Source: Zeugodacus cucurbitae (taxonomy: Eukaryota > Arthropoda > Insecta > Diptera > Tephritidae). From it: a DNA stretch of 64,000 nucleotides. A program made the position numbers and the translations under genes. This document shows, piece by piece, positions 11,289 to 25,003 of this stretch. Location: assembly GCF_028554725.1 (NCBI RefSeq), contig NC_071668.1:59614232-59678231 (forward strand), read 5' to 3'. A model generated the notes under the pieces. The model ran no database searches and was not told where the DNA came from. It was given only the letters and a program-made list of their open reading frames with translations. Positions within the stretch are counted from its first letter, which is position 1, and the number at the start of each line of letters is the position of its first letter.

Positions 11289-14200
11289 TTAGTATTATAT
11301 ATGTATAAGAAGTCTTGGCCAATATAAAAGGACCGAATGGACATTGAAGATTCTCGTTCCGATTTAAATTGTGACAATAAAAAGAGCTTTCATTCGAGTA
11401 TGGGTTTTGTATATTTTGTTTTGCCAACGCTACTAAGAGCATGCGCTATACTCAATGATCCCATTAAATAGCTTCAGTTTGGAATATGCATATTTTATTG
11501 TTTCTAATAGTAGGCTAATACAGAGGCAGTTTGGAATATTTGAATGATAAATATTTAACACTGGAGCTAACTACTAAATGACACCTGAAATGGACCACAT
11601 ACTAATTTAATCATAGCATAAATCAAATTACAAATGTATCTATGTGCAGGCCATTATTTATACATGAGACTGATGTTACAGTCTTTATTGGTATGTAAAG
11701 CGCATAAGACCAAGTAATGTAAGCAATGCATACTGATTCTCTTACTATATATTTCATTTACAACGAATAAGCTTGTAAGCAGGTGTTATATATTAGTATG
11801 CCTGAGTGTATTTGCTGGCAAACGAAACTGAAAGGAGTGCAAGAGATTAAATTTTAAAATAAACAAATATATGTAAGGAACAAACAACAATACCCACACA
11901 CACATATACTATCAGCACCATAGTTTAAGTCTATAGTATATGAAGTACACTGACCTCACAACTAAACTACCGAACAAAAGTTACGAAAAACTTTTTAGTT
12001 TGATATGCAAAGCATGTGAGCACAAAGTTTTCGAAGGTGAAACGGTACTTCATTAAACCGACCGGCAAATGCATTTCTACGCATGGCAAGTGCACATGCA
12101 TAACGAGATTGCATATGCATGCATGTATGGGTGTGTCTGTCTGTGTGTGTGTGTGTATGTGAGGTTGTGCATACGACTATGCGTGAGTGCTGGCACACAG
12201 TGGTGTCTATGGTGTCTATACTCCGTTGTATACATATATAAATTTTTAGATAGATAAAGTTTTTTATAGGTCAAGTTTAGCCAACTGACCAACGAACCGA
12301 CCGTACGAACGACCACACTGTACAATGTACGAGTTTGACATGACTTTTAAGAGTAGAAATTTCAGTAGAAACACACACACACCTAAATATATTTTGAATA
12401 GAAATTTCTGTACAACAAATATAATATATATTTATATCAGAAAATTTTGTCTACCAAGCAATTGCGTGCAGGCATGAGAGTGTGAGTGTGTGTGTGTGTC
12501 TGGAATATGTTGAAAAGCATTAAAACATGCATAGAAAATTTTAAAAACAACTTTACTTTCACACGTATACAAAATCCACACACACGCACACAAAAGCCAA
12601 GCACCGACAGTGCGTCTATGCCCAAAAGTATGCAACAAACTTTGCACTAACATTTTAATAGCTTACCAAGCGTCTGGTTGCCGGCAAACCAAGTAGTAGA
12701 TATACAAACATATATGAGTGTGTACGACAAAATTTCAAGCTTAAAACATATAATTATGTGTGCGTACGCCTGAAAGCATGCAACACCATTTAAAAACACC
12801 CATATTTGACAGACATTTCACATTTAATGAAGGTCAAATGCTGGCTTGTATGCAAATGCAAACTCAACAACGAGTTAACCGCAGAGGTCAAGTCACAAGT
12901 TCAGCTACGGTTTAACCTGCTGACAACTGCTTGAATGCGGTCGAAAATTTTTGGTTTTTGTTGTAACTAAATTTTACTTAAATGCTTAAGTATAATGTTA
13001 CCTTTTGTTTAAGGTTCAGTGGCCTCTTGACCACAAAAACACACAGTTATGTGCATGTGAGAAGCACGCAAGCATGTTATTTGGTGTAATAATTGCACCC
13101 AAGGTCGTTGTGTTGATGAAGGTCCTGACTGTGTGTGTTCGTGCCTTGGTAGTATCTTGCCCCTTTTTGCGTATTTTCTCAAAAGCAAATGGTCTGTGCG
13201 TAATTTTATTTGTGTTTTTGCCGGCATTTTATTACTGCAATTGTTGTTGTTGTGTTATTTTTGATATATAAAATGCCGGCATAGTCAGTGTAATTCTATG
13301 CAGTCATGTCGGTAAGGTGATTATTTAGAATTCCCATGTGCTGTAAAGGTGTTGAATGTTTTTGTTGGTTTCTCAAATATTTATATATGCATATATGCTT
13401 CATTTTGTATATTTATAAATATTACAGACAAGGAAGTTTTAGAGTTGCTCACGTGCTTTTGCAAAGGTCAAGGCAATTTTTGGGATATAAAAATGTGTGA
13501 AGGTCACTAACAACACATCTACATTGCTTGTTGAGTTCGTATACTTACAATAGAGTTTAAAACGTTGTAATTTAATGCTGAACAAGTAAAATGAATTTAT
13601 TAAGTTTCAAAATTCAAATTATACGAAAGGAGCTTAAAAGCCTTTAATTTGAATATTTCTTCGAAAAACTCTACTCAAGGCGATTTTTTTTCGAACATCC
13701 AAAATATTGTAAAGAAAATTTTATTTATTTATAAGAAAAAATATTTTTCGAAAATTTTTCTTTAAAAAAAAAATCGAAATTGAAAAATATAAGTTTGGAA
13801 ATCGTTTTATTAATTTTTTTCTTTTTGCAATTTATACCAGTTTAATTATGGTATAATTTTATTAATTTAGTATTAACAGAGAAAATTATTTTCGAAAATT
13901 TCGAAAGATTTTCGAAATCGAAAGATTCAAGTTTCGAGAATATTTTTTTTTTTTTTGTTTACAATTTGTACAAGTTTAGTTATGGTGTAGTGTTCTCACG
14001 CTTCCAAAACTTCACTGTTGAGTTGGCTTTGACGTACCAATTCTTATACAATACAATTTCTTGAATACTTTACTTCATCTTTGAATTTGTTTCGAAAAAC
14101 TAAAACAATAATACTGTTGAGAAAAATGTATTTTTCGTCTAGAAAAGGCGTATTTCGTTAAACAATAAAAAAATTCGAATTCGTAAGAATTACTTTCGAA

Positions 14201-17200
14201 GTTCGTTTTATTGGTCCGCATGACTCTAATCGATTTTTTATCCAAATACAATAAAAAAGTAAGCTGGTTGTATTCGCAAGATACTCAAACTAACATTTTT
14301 CGAACATAAACTGCTATAATAGTTAAAAATTCGAACTCGAAAAAATCGATGCTATGTATTTTTTGTTATTCATAACTCTTGTCGACGTATATAGTCAAGT
14401 TTGTATGCAATTACAGTAAAAACATAGTTCACAAGATCATCAAAGTTAAAATTTTCGAATTTAAACTCCTACAATAAGTATATATATAGAATACTTTTGA
14501 GAGAATATATATTTTTCGTATAAAAAATTCTTACTTTGTTAAACAAAAAAATTCGAACTGAGAAAATATTTTTCGAAGTTCGTTTTTTTGCTCCGCATGA
14601 CCTTTATCCACTTCTTTTGTCAAGTTTTTATGCAATAATAGTAATAATATGCTTCTGGTGTTAACAAGATACTCAAACTTACACTTTTCGAACATAACCT
14701 CCTATAAGAGTTAAAAATTCGAACTCGTTAAAAATCAATAAAAATATTTTTTTTACTCATCATAACTCTTGTCGATTTATATAGTCAAGTTTTTATGCAA
14801 TTATAGCAAAAATATGCTGGTGGTGTTCACAAGATACTCAAACTTTTATTTTTCGAACTTAAACGAAGTTAAACTTTTTAACGTGTGAAAACATTTTTTT
14901 TTATTAATTCTTATATTGCTTGAATTCTATCGAAATTTGACGACAAAAAATCTGTAAATAACTAACTTGCATTTTTTTATCTTTTAACTTAATACCATTT
15001 AGAATGGCTTGAGATACAACTTGCTCTAATTACTTTACCTGATTTTTGTTAAAGTTTCAGCACTTATACCTAATATTAAAACAAGACAGTAGTCAATAAA
15101 AGTTGATAAGGCACCAAGAGAAAGATCTCTTCGTAAATGTTAGTAGAAAACTTTCGAACTCAGTTACGACAACTTTATACCCGTTATTTCGCTAAGATTT
15201 TTCGTCTTTTCCCATCGTCACTTAATCGCGAGATTTATGCTGTTGAGAAGTTTATATCACTAACCCACTGGATTTAAATCTCCCTGTGCGAATGTGATTT
15301 AGCGCCATTTCACTCAAAATTTGAGTTTACATAGTTTCACAGCAGAAACTTTGCTAGCTTTCACTATATCTTACGCATATGAGTCAAAAACAACTGATTT
15401 ATAAATCTCCAACGGCAGTGAGAACAGTGTAGAATAGTGAAGGGTTTAAATTTAATCTAATCATTTCAAATTTTTGGTCGGAACATGGTATTAAATTCTA
15501 ATGGGAGTGATGAGCTGCAGAAATAAGCTGTATATAAAGTTAATCTAATGAATAAATGAAGAATTATGTTGGGGTATTAGCTTGAGAATCATAAATTTCT
15601 TTTAACCTGCCAAAAATTAGAGAAGAAGGAAGAAGATACCAAGCGTAAGTTAGCTATGATCCTCAACAGTTTAAGTAAGAATGTGGAGAGACGATTGATA
15701 TAAACTTGAGAACGAAACGTTTCACAAGAGTTTGTGGAATACTAACAAGATTGTATGGATATTCGCTTGATAACTTTAAATTTCTTACGATTTAGATTTC
15801 TTTAGAAAAATAATAGGGGAGCCGATTAATATGCACCTAAGAACTATACATTTAGAGTTAGAGAAAAAGAGAGTAGTGAGGATGGATAACAGATTGCGGA
15901 CTGAACTAAACTAACATTTTCACAAGAGTTTGAAATAAGTAGAGACTATGTGCATTAATTCGAGAATTATATTTTATTTTCTTTCAAAGACTAACCCACC
16001 TTTAGACTTTCATTGGTTGGTTAAATACAAAAAATTCAAGAATTTCGCATAATCCGCGTCAAATAACGGGACGGACAGCATACAAACGCATCTATAAGGC
16101 TTATGCCAGTATTACAAAAACGCATATTTCCGCAATGGATGAACGCAAGGCATTCAAAAAACAATTTATAAATATAATATATGAGTACACGAAAGAAGTC
16201 ACAAAAACAGGCAATAACAACACAAACACGCGCAATATACAATGCACATTTTATTACATTTTTAAGCGCTTAATTACAATTTCAGATGAATGCATAAAAA
16301 TATACACGCAAACAAAAAAGTCACAAGTTGAATTGGCCTTTGGTGGCCAAAGTAAACAGCAGCAGCAGCAACGGGAACAACAACAACCATCATGGCAAAA
16401 GCACACACAAACAGGAAACAGATAGAAAAAGAGTCAAGTAATTATTATTACGAATGCATTCATTTGTACGCTGCGTTGCGGGAAAAATATAAATATTTGC
16501 AACAATGCAATTTTTAATTTAAAACAGCGCACACGCACACACGCTCGGATTTTGTGCCAAAAAAAATGTGAAAAAAATATTTCAAAAAAAATATTCAGAA
16601 AAAAGTTTACAACGAAAAAAGAGGCGGAGGCTGCACAGCAACGAATGGGAATGCGGAAAAAGGATGGCAGCGAAAGGATGGACAAGCATGGACATAAAGC
16701 ACATAAGTAAATAAGAATGGTAGTATATATGTATGTATGTAGTATATACATATATACTTACGACCGCATGTTAACAATTTCATTAAAAATAAATAAAAAT
16801 AAAAAAAATGCCTACGAGTACACAGGAATAAAATATAAAAAAGTTAAAATCAAATGAAACATGGCGGCACATTAAAAATTACCAAAAAAAAAACGAAAAC
16901 GAGGAATAAGCTGTTTTCGGCCACACGAAGCCAAAAAAAAATACGATAAAATAAAAATAAAATAAAAATCACTTTTCATATACTGCGAATATAAATATAA
17001 AAAATAAAATATTTAAATACAGCAAATTAATGCCAATGAAGTTGCGCTGTGAGCTGCTGCACAGTGCTGTGGGGTGGGGCCACAAATGCAGTGCAATAAT
17101 GAAAGTGAATACATTTTTAACACACACACAGTCACACACAAGCTTGGGTTGTATAAAACTGCATGTTTACACAGTTAAATTGAAGCGCATGCATATAATA

Positions 17201-17829
17201 AAGCGCCTGATAGCCAAAAAAAGACACAAAAAAATTGTTAAAATTAAAATGCGTACGCAATAATATTGGCTTGTCGCAGGAAAATGCAGCCCAAAAAAAA
17301 ATAAAGAATTGTAAAAAAAAATAATAAAAAATAGTAAAAAATAAAAAATATTTAAATATAACAACGAATCGGGTGCCAATGCTGCAGGTGGCGACGCCCC
17401 GAAATTATATGTAACGTGCGTTTATTGATGGCACAACTGGCCAGTCAGATAATAATGCATTAATAGCCAATAATAAGGAGGGTAAATAGTAAAAACTCAG
17501 TACATACATACTGGATATTTACGTCACCAAAAAAAATTCAACAACAGAATTCAGCCGAAGGTGGAGTGTGCTGCACCAAAAGCGAACAAAATATCTACGA
17601 AACTGTTGAAGAGACAGAAGTTCGCTATTTTAAAATAATATAAGAGTATCTAAAATATAATTGTTAATATAGTTATATACAGGTATAGAATATCCTAGAT
17701 CCTAGAGCTGCCAAACTAACTGTCAAAGTAAGCACTTAAAGTTGACATTTATGTGCAATATAGTTTAAAAATCGCCCAGTAACGGTATAATCTTTAGAAA
17801 GCATCTAAATTTATTTTCCACATTCGGTT
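11289..17829. other. Long gene-free stretch with microsatellites and TTCGAA-rich repeats
   Basis: I see no coding gene in 6.5 kb. Features are a (TG)n tract at about 12130-12158, a short (GT)n tract near 12484-12500 and a TTCGAA/TTTCGAAA-rich interval at about 13600-14890 (annotated separately). At 16440-17380 the sequence is strongly A-rich on the plus strand. Open frames of 60-105 codons follow low-complexity composition. Confidence 0.5.
14216..14890 (+). repeat. Degenerate higher-order direct repeat
   Basis: Blocks recur in the same order: 'ctccgcatgac', then 'gtcaagtttttatgcaat', then 'acaagatactcaaact', then 'tttcgaacataaactcctat', then 'gttaaaaattcgaactcg'. Complete or partial rounds begin near 14216, 14390, 14600 and 14780, spaced irregularly by about 160-235 bases. 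It is non-coding. Confidence 0.6.
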
Positions 17830-18026
17830 TTATTCTGACACATGTCCCTATTATTTCGCACGCTCAAAAACGATCTTACTTCACAAAATGATCAACATTT
17901 TTTCTTTGACAACGGTTCTTTACTTCACTGACATCCCAGCAAACAAGTGCATGTTACATTTTTTATTATAATATATTTTTTACCTATTTACAAGCAAGTG
18001 TCCCTATTATTTTTCACATGACTGTA
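17830..18026. mobile_element. Possible Tc1/mariner-type MITE remnant
   Basis: The right end reads AAGTGTCCCTATTATTTTTC then ACATGACTGTATA, resembling Tc1-type termini as I recall them. The phrase 'tgtccctattattt' is repeated at about 17844. There is no transposase and the termini are imperfect, so the identification is tentative. Confidence 0.3.
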
Positions 18027-18190
18027 TATATATGTATATATATATATTTGGCGTAGGAACCGCTTAATTGATTATAGACGAATCCACCAGAGCCTATCAT
18101 TCATCTCTCCGTTTTGCAATTTGCTTTCCACTTGGTCTTTCCAACGGAGTAAAGGTCTTCCTATTCCTCTGCTTCCACTACCGTGTACTG

Positions 18191-18588
18191 TTAAGCTCTT
18201 GGTATTCGACTAATCGACTAACCGAATTAACCGGATAGGACATTATTCGAATAATAATATTCGGTTTGTAGTATCCGGATAGTCGTAAGTTGTCGACTAT
18301 TCCATTAACCGCTCATTTCCGACTATCCGGTTAACCCATCGTTGTCGACTATTCGAATAGTGAAAGTTCATTCAATTTCTATTTTTATTGAAAAAAAAGT
18401 GAAACTGACGAAAAATGTCCACAATTAAGATTTTCACATATAAAAACAAACAAAAATCAAAGGCTGCTTGGATTTCAAACAATTTTCATTTATTCAAATA
18501 GTCGCGACAGAGCAACTATTCGAACTATTACACACCGGATATTAGAATAATCGGTTTTCGGGTTATTTGAATAATTTTAAGAGCCCTA
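18191..18588. mobile_element. hAT-like MITE nested in RT remnant
   Basis: This ~398-bp insert interrupts recognisable RT sequence. The left end begins TTAAGCTCTTGGTATTCG; the right end, reversed, begins TAGGGCTCTTAAAATTATTC. The flanks GTGTACTG (18183-18190) and GTGTAGTA (18589-18596) match at 6 of 8 positions, consistent with an aged 8-bp target duplication. The interior is full of 'gactattcg' and 'ccggttaacc' palindromic words. There is no ORF. Confidence 0.5.
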
Positions 18589-18662
18589 GTGTAGTACATC
18601 GAAAACGAACACAACCTAGCCAGCGTAGCCGCTCTTTCGCAAAACCCTTCTCTCGAATACTC

Positions 18663-18873
18663 CAAGAATCGTCTCATCGAATGTTGTCAACGTCCACGCT
18701 TAGTGATACACAGTTCTCAAGAGGTTCTGGAAATTAGCTTGCATTCAGAAAACCTCTAAATGTACTACAAGAATCGTCTCATCGAATGTTTTCAACGTCC
18801 ACGGTTCGTGATACACAGTTCTCAAGAGGCTCTTGAGACTATATTACATTCAGAAAACCTCTAAATGTCATAC
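18663..18873. repeat. 105-bp tandem duplication
   Basis: The unit starting 'caagaatcgtctcatcgaat' at 18663 recurs at 18768 with only scattered differences and ends 'gaaaacctctaaatgt' both times. It includes part of the RT remnant, so the duplication happened after that insertion. Confidence 0.8.
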
Positions 18874-21139
18874 AAATTTCTAATAAAATTCGAATATCTC
18901 TTCAAAACATCTATAACTTTCGAAGAAGTTCAGGGGATCATATCCAAGGTCTTGCCTATATCTTAAACTTAAACAAATCGAAGCCATATATTTCAGAACA
19001 CCACTGACTGCTAACTAGTCTTGATTCTTTGGTCTAGCTTTTCTCTGATTTGTGATGTCCCCCAACTTCGATACGTCTGAGACATTTTAGGACATTTTCT
19101 TAACATAATAAGTAACTTTAGTCAACCTAACGAGTATCCGAGTAGTAATCATATACAGATAATTTCCAACTAGGACATCCAGAGCTCTAATAGGATTTTG
19201 TAATTCAATAAGAGACTTTAATAATAAAATTGTGTCAGTTAGAAAGCTTCTTGCCTATAATCAGTAGCACCGAAGTCGGAATCTACATTTTCAGTGAAAC
19301 ACAATATTCTAATTTTATTATAGTACTTTGAACGATAAAATGTAGTAGCCGAGACTTGACAAAAATATAATTAACTAATGGCTTTGCGGAATAAATGTGA
19401 CAGAATGTCCGAGAGTTAAGCACTCAAAAGTCTTTATTAATTTAACTCATTGACAGCAGCGACATCTGTCAGCTCAACCTTTTATTAGTATATCCGTATA
19501 TTCGAATATTTATGATTTGTTTGCCTCTTTCAGCAAAATTACAGTCAGATTTTTCAGTAAATCCAGACGAAGTAAGTTCGTTATTGAACGGATAGATTAT
19601 ATTACGAAGAAACGAAGAGAAATTAATAAATAGTGTTTCACTTAGATGTCATATTGGAAAATTACATATGTTGATATATAGTTAGGATAATATCTGATTG
19701 GGTTTCCTCTTCATACGCAACGGGTTTTTCATCAAACAGAAATGGTATAAAGTTTTGACTCAAGTACTATAGATTTTGGAATGTTAACCAATTTTCTTCC
19801 ATTACTCAGTATAAATATCTTTAGTTGAATGAGTTGGATTGCTTAACCACCACTGGGTACAACAGTTTTCTTTTAATTTAAAAAAAGATAAAATTGATTT
19901 CTCGGAAAAGTCTATATTTTACCAGCCTATTTAAGCTAACCTAACATATGATCAGATCAGATGATATCAAAATGTGGTCAGTAGCAAAATAACTTTTAAA
20001 TTAAACAGATTTAGATTTATCTACATACAAACATACGTACTAAGTACTTGTAACGCAAATATTTAGCCAAGTAAACAAGTTTAAATATTTCCAAAACACT
20101 TTCTACAACTCAGAGTTGAAAGTCAAAAGTGTCGAAGTGTTGCCAAAGTCAAGCAAATAAGGAAAAAGGAGGTCGTCAAATACAACAAACACATAAACAA
20201 ACAGTTGCAGCACTGAATGCAGGAGACTGCACATGGCCTTATGTGGGCACATGGATAACTAGGAATATATATACCACCATATACCACGAGTAGCACATGC
20301 AGTTTAGGAGCACATTAGAAATGTGTAATGATACCGAAGAGAGTGCAGCATGTAGTGAGTAACAAGAAGAAGAGTGATGCTGGCCGTAAGTGGGCTTGTG
20401 ACTGTTTATTGACATATAAACTAATATTGAGATGTATTGCTTTTGTATAGAGGTATCTATGTACCATATATGTGGGTATTGTCAGGCTTTCAAAATTGTC
20501 GGTCTTTGGTCTCTATTAAATAGCTGTCAATTTGGATAACAGCTGAAGACTACAAAGCACACATAGAAATGAATTGTTGTACACTTAATGGTTTGCAAAA
20601 ATTTATGTATGTAAACGAAAAATATTGTATATATTTATGTATATAAGATTTATATGATAAACGATTTAAGCCAACTCTGGAGTCTCAATAAACTAATTTC
20701 GCCTCTTCGCTTAGCGCTAAAGTTAGCAAATAGTTAGTGGGTACAGCAGCATAATAAGAAAATTATTACAATAACAATAAAATCAAATTCCCTTGACAAT
20801 GCATTTATTAGCAAGTTCGATGCACATTAATGTACTTGCGCGAACACACACTTACTCATTTACATATTTACCGAAAATGCATTGACGTGGCAAATAATGA
20901 AGTTCCTCAGTACATGTTGTTGTCATGTGTGATTGCATAAACGCTTCCTGTTCACATTATTTTCTAAATTCGACTACAGTGGTGTGTGTGCGACTTTTTG
21001 TTGCATATCCGAAGGCGCATAAATGTAATTGAGATTATTATATTAATAGAAATATTTTTAATATTTTTGTAATTTTGAAACTGTTTTATTAAAACTGGGT
21101 TTCCTTAATTAAAAAAAAAAATTAATAATTCCTCAAATA
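18874..21139. other. Intergenic DNA, no gene recognised
   Basis: I find no coding frames with a recognisable product, no tRNA-like cloverleaf that I can defend and no obvious repeat boundaries. Confidence 0.5.
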
Positions 21140-22779
21140 CAAGTAAGGAAGAGCTAAGTTCGGGACATTTTATACTCCCGCAATTTATTGATGTAATTTT
21201 ATTAAGAAAATTATCATATATAGCATACGAGGGCTGAGATAATTCTCGAACTGATGTCACTCATTTTCACCACCAAGGTACACTATATCCAAGACTATAC
21301 GCTCAGTTAACTTTTCAAAGATATCTCACATATTAACCGATATATGCGTAATAAATGCCCCGTATTTTTGAAAATCCTATAATTAGGTATATGAAAGCTA
21401 GAGGAAGTTATAACCCGGTTTTAACCATATTTGGCATAGAGACACAAAATTATTTGAAAATAATTCCCTCTAAATTACATTAGAATATCTGAGAGTTTTA
21501 CCGATATTTTCGTTGAAAAATTGCCCTTAGGCACTGAGTTCTTTATGTTCGACATTCGGGGCCTTGAAACGTTATAATCCGATTTCGGCAATTTTTCTGA
21601 AATTTTTCTACAAGTTTTAAAGTTTTATTAGTTCCTAATGTATATATAATAAAGTAGACGAATCAGATGGAATACAGAATTGAGTTATATGGGAAGTAGG
21701 CGCGGTTGTGATCTGATTTTACACATTTTTCATTCGTATTATCAGGGTGTCAAGAAAATATTATACACCGAATTTCATTAAAATCGGTCGAGTATTTCCC
21801 GAGATATGGTTTTTGACCCATAAGTGGGCGATGCCACGCCCATTTTCCACTTTTTTTATTAAAAAAAAAATATTTTTGTCATTTCTTCTTTAAAATTTAA
21901 AGTTTCTGATGTTTTCCGTTAGTGAGTTCAGGGGGGGGGGGGTTTTGTTTCGTCGAAAAAGGACCTTTTTCATGAATTTTTTTAGAAAAAATTATTGTTG
22001 TAAATTTATTTTACTTATTATTATATGAAAGTACAACATTTGAAAGATACTTAAAAAAAGTTTTATCGAAAAATAGCGAGGAATAACGGATTTATCGTCG
22101 ATCTCTGCAGGCACCTCGAAAATAAGTTTTTGTGCGGTGACCAGCCTACAGCATCACTGGATCATCCGAAACCAAAAAATCAAAATGCTTTCTTTATTAG
22201 TTTATCTTTCAATTGACGTCGAGTTTTTTTTTTAATTTTTAAATTTTTAAATTTTTGGTACCATTTCAGGCCAAAATGACGATTTTAGACGAAAAAATCG
22301 ACCTAATTGTTGTTGTAAAATTGTTAGTAATTAAAATTTTTGGAAAAACTCGAAGTCATTCGAGAGCTATATAGTATATGTAGAATATTTGTTCAAAATT
22401 TCAAAACGATTGATGCAGTAGTTTTTTCTATAGGCTGGTCACCGACTTTAAAAATTACATATTTGGGAAAATCGATTCAAAGTTTTGTACACTCAGCGCA
22501 GGTAGCTAGAGGTACCGTTATTCAACCTGCTCTAACTTCGTTAGTTTTTCTCCGAATGACCTAAAACTTTAACACAGTATTCTTGAGATGTTGATGGTTC
22601 AGAAAAAAAAAATAAAAAAAATGCAAATAAAATAAAAAAAAAATTGTCAAACCTTACCCCCCTCCCCCCACTCTAAATATATCTTTCCCCTCTCTGTAGC
22701 AAATACAACTTCAATAACTTTATTTATGGCTTAGTTATAAGTTTTCAGTTATCGCCATTTTTTGGGCGTGGCAATGGCA
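21140..22779 (+). repeat. Repeat A, copy 4, interrupted by an insertion
   Basis: The copy starts CAAGTAAGGAAGAGCTAAGT and is collinear with the family to 'gttttccgttagtgagttca' at 21930. It resumes at about 22671 ('...aaatat...cttcaataactttatttatgg...gttttcgccatttt-like...gggcgtggcaatgg') and is cut off at 22779 before the terminal hairpin. About 140 bases present in copy 2 between these points are missing here. Confidence 0.75.
21931..22670. mobile_element. ~740-bp insertion with G-run/C-run ends
   Basis: The insert begins with twelve G residues followed by TTTTGTTT. It ends, read in reverse, with GGGGGGAGGGGGG then TAAGGTTTGAC, so its termini are rough inverted repeats. It lies inside repeat A copy 4. 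The interior is AT-rich, with a 74-codon frame that I do not regard as a gene. No duplication of target bases is visible and ~140 target bases are missing. Confidence 0.45.
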
Positions 22780-24545
22780 AAATATTTTTTAATTGAATTA
22801 AAGCAATTTGAAAATTTTATAAATTTATTTACACATAAAATTTATTTTTATTTTATATTAAATACATTTTTTTTATTTTATAATAACAATTTAATAAAAA
22901 AGTATAAACTTCATTCAATATTCGCACCACTGTGGCCCACTGTTACACCACTGCTCATCAATACATAGGCAAACGACATAGTTCATGTACAAATTGTGCC
23001 TACTTACAGGCGCACGCACTTACGCAATGTGCCTACAACAGCCATAATGAATTTTTTCTCTTTCCAACTGCCGGCGCCTGCTCACACCAGCGGAAAATAA
23101 AAACACACACACACACTTAATGTATGTACATGCAAAATGCATATACCAAAAAATAACAGCATATGTATGCACAAGCATATAACTGGACATGTATAAATGG
23201 ATATGCTTGCATATGGCCGAAAGGAAGCCCACTGCAGCTGAAACAACAACAAAATATGGCAATAACGATTGTCGTTGTGAGGAGAGGAGGGGAGATGCTG
23301 AGTGCATACGCATTGTAACAAGCATAAAAACAACAATAACAAGTATATAGCAAGGTATGAGAGCAAAAGCTATGACTGAACAGCAATAACAACAAACATA
23401 TATAGATATGTTGTTGCCTACGCAATGCGTGCGCTCATATATGACCGTATACACTCATACATACATATATACACGCATATATATGTTCGGACATAACGAG
23501 CATTTGACCAGCAGCTTTCGTTGCAGCTTGCATAAATGTCTCATTCCGCACAGAACTCACCTCCCAGCCCAGTCGCAGCAGTGACCGCAGGTGGCAAACG
23601 CATAACCCACGCTACAGCACCGTTACGCACTTCTGAGCAAACACATACACACGAACAAAAAGTACTGCTCCACACACACCCCGCACCCACCAGCTTGTGT
23701 TGTGGCGCCTCAATTGACTCGCATGCCTACCCTAAGCCTCAGTCTTCCTTGCCAATTTTTACTCCATCAGCTGGACGCAAGTAATATATGACTAAACGCA
23801 CGCACCCACCACCACCAACACTCTCAGTAATATTAACAAAAACAACTACAAAAAATTTAGAGACATATAGTTGTAGGTGGGCGCTGGGAGCAGTCAAAAG
23901 TTGCAACAATGACACTAGACCTCAGCAGACAGCGGCTGAGGGAAGATGAGTATTGCCGAAAGTTCGGTGGAAGAGTTGAAAAATTTTGCTTGATTCGATT
24001 TTTGGGCTAAAATTTGTACGCTTTGGCCATTTAGGCGTGCAATTGTGGCATACATAGACGCAGGAACGCACATGCATTCCTGTACATGTGTTAGCTACAA
24101 CAACAACTACTAACTATCTACGACGACCAACAAGCGTGCTATCATGGCATGGGAAAAAAACTTTTACGAGTGACATTTAACTATGCTTGCAATGTTAACG
24201 GAATGCCAACGTCGACGTTGCAACTGCAACTGACCCCAGTTATGGCCTGTATTGATTTTGAATACTCGCATGTGGGCAGAAGATGATTTTTTTTATTTTA
24301 GCCTTTGCGCACTTGTGTGTATGCCGTTGCGTGCCAATCGTTCGAAGATGTTGCAGTGTTTTAGGCGCTGACGCTGTTGATGCTGCCAGATAATTTTGTT
24401 TTGGAAATTTTTGTTCGAGGTCTTTTTTGAAAGGAATGCACAAAAGAATTTTTTTCGAATTTGAAACAACAATGAGAAAGTTTTGAATTAGGCAATAGCC
24501 TACAATTGGGCGCATTTAGATATTTTAGCGAACCCAAAAAGATTA
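22780..24545. other. Intergenic DNA, simple-sequence rich
   Basis: Open frames around 23020-23454 (minus) and 23536-23784 (plus) are CA/GT-rich low-complexity translations without recognisable domains. A (CA)n tract lies near 23104-23116. No gene supported. Confidence 0.5.
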
Positions 24546-25003
24546 ATGGAGTTGTAGATAATTTCGCCAATCTTGGAATCGGTATAAACAACACCAAAAA
24601 TGTCAGTCACTCTTGCTAACAGGTGCTACTTTGAACTGAGTAGGCAATTGAAAAGTATAGTCCTCTATCGACGTATAAACCCCAAACTCTATAAGTCGCT
24701 TATTATTCCTGTCCTGCTGTATGGCGCTGAAGCTTGGACGATGACAACATCCGATGGGGCGACTCTTGGGGTTTTCAAGAGAAAGGTTTTGCGGAATATT
24801 TAATGAATGAGCTGTATGAGTTATTCGAGGGCATCCACATAGCTCAGCGAATAAACAGACAGCGGAAACGCTGGCTTAGCCATGGTGTTCGAATGGAAGG
24901 ACCTGACTGCCGAACTGCCGAAAGGAAGAGCGAATGGCGCTCTGTTGTAAACTCGGACAGATGATCGCCGCGCAGGCGGTTCCTACGCCAATTAAGAAGA
25001 ACA
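24546..25003 (+). pseudogene. Non-LTR RT C-terminal remnant, same family as 9828-10642
   Basis: The plus strand encodes degraded 'VVDNF', 'INNTKNVS' and 'TLANRCYFELSRQLKS', then 'KLYKSLIIPVLLYGAEAWTM', then after a frame change 'ELYELFEGIHIAQRINRQRK' and 'GPDCRTAERKSEW', followed by 'gcgcaggcggttcctacgcc'. The middle overlaps the end of the remnant at 9957 residue for residue apart from the missing LEIQRRI segment. At least one frameshift and one in-frame loss make it dead. Confidence 0.8.

Larger units (their letters stand above)
18050..18873 (-). pseudogene. Non-LTR retrotransposon 3' remnant, split by a MITE
   Basis: The plus-strand text 'ggcgtaggaaccgctta' through 'ccacttggtctttccaacgg' and 'cttcctattcctctgcttcc', then (after the insertion at 18191-18588) 'cctagccagcgtagccgct' and 'atcgtctcatcgaatgttgt', is the inverted 3' ORF end and UTR of the same RT family as 9828-10642. 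Reading minus, the last block encodes a degraded version of the 'EAWTMTTSDE' stretch. Only the 3' part survives and it is not coding. Confidence 0.65.
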
